From 40CM-2-70-7 sp035279865 (GTDB taxonomy: Bacteria > Gemmatimonadota > Gemmatimonadetes > Gemmatimonadales > GWC2-71-9), in the NCBI GenBank assembly GCA_035279865.1, contig DATEGY010000284.1:1-5823 (forward strand): a DNA stretch of 5,823 nt, written 5' to 3'. The notes under the pieces were generated by a model that had not been told where the DNA came from, searched no databases, and saw only the letters and a list, made by a program, of their open reading frames with translations. The translations under genes were made by a program, and so were the position numbers. Every line of letters starts with the position of its first letter. The first letter of the stretch is position 1. Positions 1 through 5,823 of the stretch are shown piece by piece.

Positions 1-792
1 CCCCACGTCGGTGCCATGCGCGACGGCGAACGCCACCTGGTCGAGCGCGAGCAGAGACTCGCGCACCCGCCGGAACGTCGTGCCCGGCATCTTGCCTTCC
101 GCCGCGTCCAGCGCTTCCCGGACCGGGAGGGACTCGAGGGCGTCGGGGACGACGCGCGCGAGGGACTGTCGCAGCACCCGGGCGGCCCGCGCCGCCACAG
201 CCTTCGGTTCGCCGGCCGCCAGCCAGCGCGCATCCGGCGCTCCGCCCCCCATCACAAACTCGGCCGGCGGTGCCGTGCTCCGGGGCCCTCTCCGCCGCAG
301 GCGAACCACCAGGAAGAGCCCCGCCAGTCCCAGGGCTGCCGCGAGGACCGGAGGCCAGAGAGAATCGGGACGGGGATCGAGTGGCGGAAGGAGCGCCTTG
401 GGCGACGGCCGCGCGCTGTCGGCGGGGATGACGCTGCGCACGGTCACGGCGCCGTCGCCGCCCGTGAGCGAGTCACTTCGCCCGCCGGCCCCAACCAGCC
501 AGAGCGTGGGGAGCCGGAACCGGTGCGCCCCAGCCGTCCAAGCCACGATGGCGTAGCGCACGGTGTCGGCCGTGGCACCGAGATCGACGCGCGGGTCGCC
601 CAGGGAGACGACGTCACCCTGATTGTCGAACGCCGCAGTCTTGACGCGCCAGTCGGGCGCGTGGCTGACGATGCGGAACAGCCAGATGGTGTCCCCCACC
701 GTCGGGGACGGGGGCGCGATCATCCACCCGCTGTCGGCCGGTGCTCCTGCCGGAAGCAGCGCCATGGCCAGGAGCGCGAACGGGGCGAACAC
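1..792 (-). CDS. Exported single-span membrane protein in BatD-like position of a MoxR-DUF58 operon (partial, C-terminus off window)
   Basis: Translating the minus strand from 792 gives 264 uninterrupted codons to the window edge, with no stop, so the C-terminus is missing. Residues 1-20 form a hydrophobic leader (VFAPFALLAMALLPAGAPAD) with a plausible signal-peptidase site near A17-A19. Residues about 20-145 would be extracytoplasmic and beta-rich. Residues about 146-163 (PPVLAAALGLAGLFLVVR) form a clear membrane span, followed by a positively charged stop-transfer RLRRR and a cytoplasmic, helix-rich tail. The GTG start at 790-792 is 2 nt past the DUF58 stop. No good Shine-Dalgarno is visible, so translational coupling is likely. 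ATG at codon 10 (765) is an alternative but would cut the leader. The leader lacks a basic n-region, so the start is uncertain. Exported or anchored proteins such as BatD commonly follow MoxR and DUF58/VWA genes, and this architecture and position fit. I do not recognise a specific family, and the function is inferred only from context. Confidence 0.72.
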   Translation of the reverse strand, partial: MFAPFALLAMALLPAGAPADSGWMIAPPSPTVGDTIWLFRIVSHAPDWRVKTAAFDNQGDVVSLGDPRVDLGATADTVRYAIVAWTAGAHRFRLPTLWLVGAGGRSDSLTGGDGAVTVRSVIPADSARPSPKALLPPLDPRPDSLWPPVLAAALGLAGLFLVVRLRRRGPRSTAPPAEFVMGGGAPDARWLAAGEPKAVAARAARVLRQSLARVVPDALESLPVREALDAAEGKMPGTTFRRVRESLLALDQVAFAVAHGTDVG

Positions 793-794
793 GG

Positions 795-1666
795 TCAGCG
801 CTTGAGCCGCCGCGCGCGTTCGGCGAAGGCGCGCCGCAACGGGAGGGCGTAGGGGACGTGCGTGTGCAGGGAGACGATGTCGACCCCGGCGCGCCGCAGC
901 TGCTTCTGCCGCTCCTGGACCGCCCGCTCCGCGGCGAGCCGGACCTTCCCCCGGGTTTCTTCATGGCCCGTGTCCACCAGCACCCGGCGCCCGGTCTCCG
1001 CGTCCTCGAGCTCCACCCACCCTGCGTCGGGAAGGACGGTCTCTCGTGGATCATCGATGGTGATGGCCACCACGTCGTGGCGGCTGGCGAGGCGCGCGAG
1101 CGGCTCGTCCCAGCCCTGGGCACGGAAATCCGAAATCACCACCACCACGGCGCGGTGCCTGAGGAGCTTCATGGCGTAGCGAAGGGCCTCGGCGAGGTTC
1201 GTCCCGCGGCCACGGGGCGCGAAGGCGAGGAGGTCCCGGATGACGCGGAGGGCGTGGCCCCTGCCCTTCGAGGGCTTGATGACGTGCTCCACCCGGTCCG
1301 AGAACAGGAGCGCTCCCACCCGGTCCGAATGGCGCGCCGCCGCCAGCGCCAGGACCGCGCCGATCTCCACCGCCATGCCCGCCTTGGAGGCAGGCCGGCC
1401 GAAATGCAGGGACCCGGAGTGATCCACGATGAGGAGGAGCGTGAGCTCCCGCTCCTCCATGAACTCCTTGACGAACGGCGTCCCCATGCGGGCGGAGACG
1501 TTCCAGTCGATGGCGCGGAAGTCGTCGCCCTGCTGGTACGCGCGCACTTCGGCGAACTCGATGCCCTGCCCGCGGAACACCGACCGGTACTCACCCGTGA
1601 AGAGGGTGTTGACCAGAGACCGGGTGCGGAGCTCGATCCCCTTGACCTGGCGCAGGACTTCGGGGG

Positions 1667-1670
<4 letters not shown>
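795..1670 (-). CDS. DUF58 domain protein (VWA-like fold), MoxR partner
   Basis: This 291-residue protein has the typical length of cytoplasmic DUF58 proteins. The DUF58 signature is at residues 26-75: GEYRSVFRGQGIEF, then EVRAYQQGDDFRAIDWNVSAR, then FVKEFMEERE (each separated by a few residues). A von Willebrand A-like fold follows, with a MIDAS-type DxSxS motif D83-H-S85-G-S87, a GTNLAEAL segment near 156-163 that could supply the MIDAS threonine (T157), and the strand VVVVISDF (175-182). No transmembrane segment is evident, unlike BatA/BatB. The start is GTG at 1668-1670, overlapping the TGA of the MoxR gene as GTGA, which indicates translational coupling. A GGAGG at 1684-1688 lies 13 nt upstream, rather far for a Shine-Dalgarno. 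DUF58 proteins are generally encoded beside MoxR ATPases and are thought to work with them on metal-dependent protein assembly or envelope maintenance. The substrate here is unknown. Family assignment is secure; role is inferred. Confidence 0.93.
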
Positions 1671-2659
<989 letters not shown>

Positions 2660-2707
2660 TCCACCGCCTCCAGAAAAACGTCGTCTCCTGCTACACCCGA
2701 CCGCCCG
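2660..2707. other. 48-nt intergenic gap upstream of the MoxR gene
   Basis: This is the only real gap between genes in the window. Apart from the ribosome-binding site it holds a short T-run (minus strand, CGTTTTTCT near 2672-2680) just upstream of the Shine-Dalgarno. No GC-rich hairpin precedes that run, so I do not call a terminator. I cannot recognise a -35/-10 pair either. A promoter for the MoxR cluster could lie here or inside the preceding gene. Confidence 0.5.
2667..2671 (-). promoter_or_regulatory. Shine-Dalgarno for the MoxR gene
   Basis: The minus strand reads GGAGG here, with 7 nt between it and the GTG start at 2659. This is the clearest ribosome-binding site in the window and supports the GTG as the true start. 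Genes elsewhere in the window rely on overlaps or close coupling instead. Confidence 0.75.
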
Positions 2708-4354
2708 CTAACGCTTGATCCGCTCTCCCTTGTCCTCATGGCTGAAGACCCAGGTCGCAAACCGGGGCGGATCCACCGGGTCATCCGCACCCAGGGCAGT
2801 CCAGTCGACGTCCGAACCCGACTCCCTCGCGCCTCCACGGGCGGTCGCCTCGCGCAGCATGGCCTGGGCCCGCTTCACCCACGCACCGAGGGACGCGGGT
2901 CGCAAGTCTACCCACCCGCGGGGGGCTGCCGCGAGCGGCTCGCCACCCGCCGGGGGGGGCACCACGACGAGGCTGCCGCGATACACCCGCGCGCCGTCCG
3001 CACAGAGGATCGGGATCCCGACGGACAGGATGTGCGCCCGAAGCCCCGTGTCCTTCGCCAGGAGGGCCTCCGCCTCCACCGCCAGCCCCGCCCCGTCCGC
3101 GGCGGCGAGCGCCCGGACCGACGGTTTCAGCTTGGAGAGGACGTACGCCTCGTAGAGCATTTTCGTGAGCCGGGGCGGGCCCAGCATCTCGTAACCCACC
3201 GACCGGGTCCCGGACTCCTTTTCCAGCTGTTCCAGACGCCCCAGCGCGGCCGACCGCAGGAGCCCGGCGCGATATGTGGGTCCGGCGGTCGCTCCGTCCA
3301 GGGCGGCGATCACATCTCTTCCGGTCGGACGTCCCTGCAGCTCGTGAATGACGTAGTCCGCCACCTCTTCGGGCGTGATGAACTCCATCTGCCCGAGCGC
3401 CGTGACGGTGGCGAACTCGTCCTTGGCGAACAGCCCGTTCTCGCCGACGTCGATGAACACCCCCTGCACGGACTTCCCCTGGTCCTTCCAGGGCTTGGCC
3501 CCGTCGCCGAACGCGTCGGCCACCGCGACCGGCACCGGACAGTCGACCAGTGGGAGAGGCTTTCCCTTACGCCGGATCGGCCCGAACGCCATTTCGCGCC
3601 AGGCGATGGTGGCCGTGGGCTTGATCTCGACCACGGCCGGGGCCTCGGGCGTCCGTCCGAGCAGGAAGAGCAGCAGCGAGTGCGCCCCCGCCACCGCCGA
3701 CTTGGTCAGGAGCGTGCGGCTCGGGCGTTCCTCGGAATGGGTATACGGGATGTTGAACCCCATGCCACCGGTGCCGCTCGTCCCCACCTTCACATACGCA
3801 GCCGTCCCCGCCCGCTTGAGCGCCTCGGTGATGATCTGCACGTGGCGGATGAGCTGGGGCATGGTGAGGGTCAGGATGTGCTGCTCCACCTGGGCCCGGT
3901 CGAGCGTTCCGGCCCGGGACGCCGCGAGCAGATCGCGGGCGCTCTGAAAAATGTCCTGGTAGGCGAAGGCAGTGGCGGTGTTGATGCTGTCCACGACGGC
4001 GTCGGGACGGTACTTCATGAGCAGCTGATAAAGCAGATTGCGCTCGAGGACCTCGTCGGTGAGGTCGCCGAACTGGTCCTGGATCACCAGCGTGCGCTGC
4101 GCGCCGTCCCCCAGGATCTCGCCGCGCTCGTGGCGCGCGATGGCGGCCGGCAGGAAGACGTTCCCCCACTCGACGGCGATCTCCGCCTTGCCCCGGTGCG
4201 GCGCCAGCGCGGCGGCCGTGTCCTTTACCTCGCCCTCGAAGAGCGCGACCAGGACCAGCCGCCGGGGGGCTTCGGCGAGCACGCGCCGGGCCACGGCGTG
4301 TCCCACCAGGCCCGACCCTCCGAGCAGCATGACGGTCTTGTCAGCGAGGTGCAT
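2708..4354 (-). CDS. Uncharacterised Rossmann-fold (SDR/epimerase-like) protein, 548 aa
   Basis: The N-terminus, MHLADKTVMLLGGSGLVGHA, is a beta-alpha-beta nucleotide-binding start with G12-x-x-G15-x-x-G18, typical of extended SDRs and other NAD(P)-binding Rossmann proteins. Strands resembling an SDR core follow: RRLVLVALFE (31-40), the region around DAVVDSINTATAF (118-130), and YVKVGTSGTGGMGFNIPYTH (187-206). No YxxxK catalytic pair is visible after that segment (LLTK at 215-218 has leucine in the tyrosine position), and the C-terminal half (about 300-548) has no motif I recognise. There is no signal peptide or convincing membrane helix, so it is probably cytoplasmic. At 548 residues it is much longer than a classical SDR (about 250) or an extended SDR (about 350). 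ATG at 4352-4354 is chosen because the Rossmann motif starts right after it; the open frame extends to 4600, but that extension is low-complexity, Arg/Ser-rich shadow sequence. It overlaps the end of rluB by 14 nt, so coupled translation is likely. Enzymatic activity and substrate are unknown. Confidence 0.85.
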   Translation of the reverse strand: MHLADKTVMLLGGSGLVGHAVARRVLAEAPRRLVLVALFEGEVKDTAAALAPHRGKAEIAVEWGNVFLPAAIARHERGEILGDGAQRTLVIQDQFGDLTDEVLERNLLYQLLMKYRPDAVVDSINTATAFAYQDIFQSARDLLAASRAGTLDRAQVEQHILTLTMPQLIRHVQIITEALKRAGTAAYVKVGTSGTGGMGFNIPYTHSEERPSRTLLTKSAVAGAHSLLLFLLGRTPEAPAVVEIKPTATIAWREMAFGPIRRKGKPLPLVDCPVPVAVADAFGDGAKPWKDQGKSVQGVFIDVGENGLFAKDEFATVTALGQMEFITPEEVADYVIHELQGRPTGRDVIAALDGATAGPTYRAGLLRSAALGRLEQLEKESGTRSVGYEMLGPPRLTKMLYEAYVLSKLKPSVRALAAADGAGLAVEAEALLAKDTGLRAHILSVGIPILCADGARVYRGSLVVVPPPAGGEPLAAAPRGWVDLRPASLGAWVKRAQAMLREATARGGARESGSDVDWTALGADDPVDPPRFATWVFSHEDKGERIKR

Positions 4355-5048
4355 GGATCCGTCCGATGGCCTCGATCTCGCGCGGGGTGAGCGCGCGCCA
4401 CTGTCCTTCCGGGAGTTTGCCCAGCCGCACCGGTCCGTACGACACCCGGTGCAGCCATTCGACTTTGAGTCCGAGCTCCTCGGCGAGGCGGCGGACGATC
4501 CGGTGCCGTCCCTCGGCCAGTGTGAGCTCGACCTCGACACTCTTCCGGACCGCGCGCACCCGTGCGGTGCGGATGACGACGGGGCGCCCTTCGATAACAA
4601 CGCGGCCGGAGAGCGCCTGGCGCACTTCGCTCATCGAACGACCGTGGACCCGGAGCCAGTAGGTCCGTTCGACCGCGAACTTCGGGTGCGTCATCCGGTG
4701 CGCGGCGTCCCCGTCGGTGGTGCAGATGAGGAGGCCCGACGTCATGACGTCCAGCCGACCAACGTAGGTGAGCCCGGGCACTTTCGGGAGGAGGTCGAAG
4801 ATGGTCCTCCGTCCTTCAGGGTCTCCGCGACTCACCACATAGCCGAGGGGCTTGTTGAGGGCGAACCAGGCGACGGAGGGTGCGGCGAGCGGCTTGCCGT
4901 CGACGGTGACCCGCTGCCGGCCGGGATCGACCTTCGACCCGATCTCGGCGACGACACCATCCACCCGCACCCGCCCGGCGCGGATCAAGTCCTCGGCTTT
5001 GCGCCGGGACGTCACGCCTGCGCGCGCCAGAGCCCGTTGTAGTCGGAG
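4341..5048 (-). CDS. rluB: RluB/RsuA-family pseudouridine synthase, 5' end apparently replaced (no standard start)
   Basis: Enzymes of this family isomerise a specific uridine in rRNA to pseudouridine (RluB: 23S rRNA, helix 80 region). The S4 RNA-binding domain begins at LRLQRALARAGVTSRRKAED and runs through GRVRVDG. Next come the NKPLGYVVSRGDPEGR strand, the catalytic motif GRLDVMTSGLL with the nucleophilic Asp at about 4749-4751, and the late motif EGRHRIVRRL, where many relatives have Asn instead of His. The end at 4341 is normal. The 5' coordinate given (5048) is where family-like sequence begins and is not a start codon. In frame, the only standard starts are ATG at 5216, giving 56 unrelated residues read out of frame from the recombinase gene, and GTG at 5015, which overlaps the recombinase stop as GTGA but removes the first S4 helix. 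CTG at 5030 is also possible. The gene may be a functional fusion or start variant, or slightly truncated. Family assignment is firm; the start and functionality are not. Confidence 0.85.
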   Translation of the reverse strand, partial: LRLQRALARAGVTSRRKAEDLIRAGRVRVDGVVAEIGSKVDPGRQRVTVDGKPLAAPSVAWFALNKPLGYVVSRGDPEGRRTIFDLLPKVPGLTYVGRLDVMTSGLLICTTDGDAAHRMTHPKFAVERTYWLRVHGRSMSEVRQALSGRVVIEGRPVVIRTARVRAVRKSVEVELTLAEGRHRIVRRLAEELGLKVEWLHRVSYGPVRLGKLPEGQWRALTPREIEAIGRIHAPR

Positions 5049-5823
5049 TGTCTTGCCCGGGGGGCCCTTGGCACCAGCGCGAGGCCGGTCTCCGTGAACG
5101 GCCGGAGGTTCACCTCGACGGTCCTCTCGTCCCTGTCCCAGATCGCCTCCAGAATGATCGGCCTGAGCGCCGCGAGCTCGCGGTTGACCGTCGCCGCGTC
5201 GGGCTCCCGCTTCCACTTGAACGCCTTCCGCACCGTGTCGAGCCAGCGCGCCGCGTGGGCCTTGAGCGCCCGCGGGTCGGGCCGGTCGGCGGTCTCGCTC
5301 GCGAGCGCCTTCAGCTCGGCGGAGACCTCGCGCAGCCTGGCCGTCACGTCCCCGTCGTCCGTCTCTTCGGCCAGCCGGACGAGGCGGGCCTTCCGACGCT
5401 CCAGGTCCGCCCGCCTGCTTGCCTGGGCCTCGGCATCGCCTGCGGCCACCTGCCGCTCGACCCAGGCCCGCATGCGCTTCTCGAGCCGGCCGTCCTCGTC
5501 CGCCTCACGGAAGAAGTTAGCGACGGCGCCGAAGAGCGCGGACTCCAGAGCGGATTGCTGGACGCTTCCCCGACAGGCCTTGCACTGGTAGCGCCGCCAC
5601 TTGAGCCGCTCGGCCTCGGTCGCGTCCTTGGGGATGCCCCCGCCACCAACCATCGTCCGGCCGCAGGAACAACGCACAACGCCCGACAAGATGTAAGGCA
5701 GGGCCCCGTCCGGAGCCGCCCGCCGCGCCCCGTGGGCGAAGGCGGCCCCCCGCGCCCGGAGCCGGTCCTGGGCCCGCCGCCACAGCTTCTCCTCCACGAG
5801 CGCCTCGTGGGCGCCCTCCATCG
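5012..5823 (-). CDS. Large serine recombinase, C-terminal part (N-terminal catalytic domain off window)
   Basis: The frame is open to the right edge. The ATG at 5821 is almost certainly internal, because the sequence begins mid-domain at HEALVEEKLWRRAQDRLRARG, the end of the 'recombinase' domain (PF07508-like). Next is the recombinase zinc ribbon: ILSGVVRCSCGRTMVGG with Cys at residues 51 and 53 of the visible part, then YQCKACRG with Cys 80 and 83. A charged coiled-coil stretch follows (about 100-180), as in large serine integrases, where it controls synapsis and directionality. The final residues, about PRAPRARHSDYNGLWRAQA, share DNA with the start of rluB in another frame, so the native C-terminus may end earlier. 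Large serine recombinases integrate or excise phages and other elements at att sites using a catalytic Ser in the missing N-terminal domain. I infer that this gene marks the end of an integrated element extending rightward. Whether the protein is complete and active cannot be judged here. Confidence 0.9.
   Translation of the reverse strand, partial: MEGAHEALVEEKLWRRAQDRLRARGAAFAHGARRAAPDGALPYILSGVVRCSCGRTMVGGGGIPKDATEAERLKWRRYQCKACRGSVQQSALESALFGAVANFFREADEDGRLEKRMRAWVERQVAAGDAEAQASRRADLERRKARLVRLAEETDDGDVTARLREVSAELKALASETADRPDPRALKAHAARWLDTVRKAFKWKREPDAATVNRELAALRPIILEAIWDRDERTVEVNLRPFTETGLALVPRAPRARHSDYNGLWRAQA
5054..5073. repeat. Imperfect 20-bp dyad at the recombinase/rluB junction (possible att core)
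   Basis: The plus strand reads TGCC-CG-GGG-GG-GCCC-TT-GGCA. Fourteen of the 20 positions match its reverse complement, with outer arms TGCC/GGCA and inner GGG/CCC. It lies between the last native-looking recombinase residues and the first conserved rluB codon (5048). Serine integrase att sites are imperfect dyads around a 2-bp crossover, so an attL/attR role is conceivable. GC-rich dyads arise easily by chance in such DNA, so this is a weak call. Confidence 0.3.

Noticed and set aside
16..852. A 278-codon plus-strand open frame
   Set aside because: It is antisense to the exported protein and the DUF58 end. Its composition is low-complexity, Arg/His-rich, without motifs, while the minus strand gives a leader and a membrane helix in the expected operon position.
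2672..2680. T-run as a possible intrinsic terminator after the Rossmann gene
   Set aside because: No stable hairpin precedes the T-run on the minus strand, and it lies directly upstream of the MoxR ribosome-binding site.
2952..2959. Run of eight G's inside the Rossmann gene as a possible frameshift or phase-variation tract
   Set aside because: The reading frame is continuous and codes Pro-Pro-Pro across the run. One GC-rich tract near the C-terminus gives no sign of phase variation.
4355..4600. In-frame N-terminal extension of the Rossmann protein up to an ATG at 4600
   Set aside because: The extra 82 residues are Ser/Arg-rich and overlap the conserved C-terminal part of rluB. The Rossmann motif begins immediately after the ATG at 4354.
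4038..5042. A 334-codon plus-strand open frame
   Set aside because: It lies antisense to the pseudouridine synthase and the Rossmann protein, both of which have clear family motifs. No domain is visible in it.

Overview
The window is uniformly G+C-rich, and every gene I can support lies on the minus strand, so transcription runs from the right edge (5823) to the left edge (1). The protein families, the strong GC bias at third codon positions, and a MoxR / DUF58 / exported-protein cluster fit a high-GC Gram-negative bacterium. Gemmatimonadota or a similar soil or sediment lineage is my best guess, but this is inferred from style and gene order because no marker gene is present.

Right part (about 5012-5823): the C-terminal half of a large serine recombinase (end of the recombinase domain, zinc ribbon, coiled coil). 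Its catalytic domain lies outside the window. Its last codons overlap the first conserved codons of the next gene, an RluB-type 23S rRNA pseudouridine synthase (about 4341-5048). That synthase keeps its whole S4 and catalytic regions but has no ATG, GTG or TTG start at the expected place. The simplest reading is that an integrative element sits at, or once recombined into, the 5' end of rluB, so this is a mobile-element/chromosome junction. An imperfect 20-bp dyad lies exactly at the junction.

Middle (2708-4354): a 548-residue protein with an N-terminal Rossmann nucleotide-binding motif (GGSGLVG), starting 14 nt inside the end of rluB. I do not recognise its function. It lacks a classical SDR YxxxK catalytic pair in the expected region.

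Left part (1-2659): a tightly packed MoxR ATPase / DUF58 (VWA-fold) / exported single-span membrane protein cluster, with a GTGA stop-start overlap between the first two and a 2-nt gap before the third. By analogy with MoxR-DUF58-Bat loci, the AAA+ ATPase and the VWA-like protein probably act together as a chaperone or maturation pair on an envelope target. The third gene is in the position of BatD-like proteins and runs off the left edge.

There is little non-coding sequence: the longest gap is 48 nt (2660-2707). I see no tRNA, rRNA, CRISPR array, insertion sequence or convincing terminator. Several long plus-strand open frames, one of 626 codons, are GC-driven shadows. Apart from the recombinase/rluB junction and the unclassified Rossmann protein, the content looks ordinary, and I do not see a clear new system.
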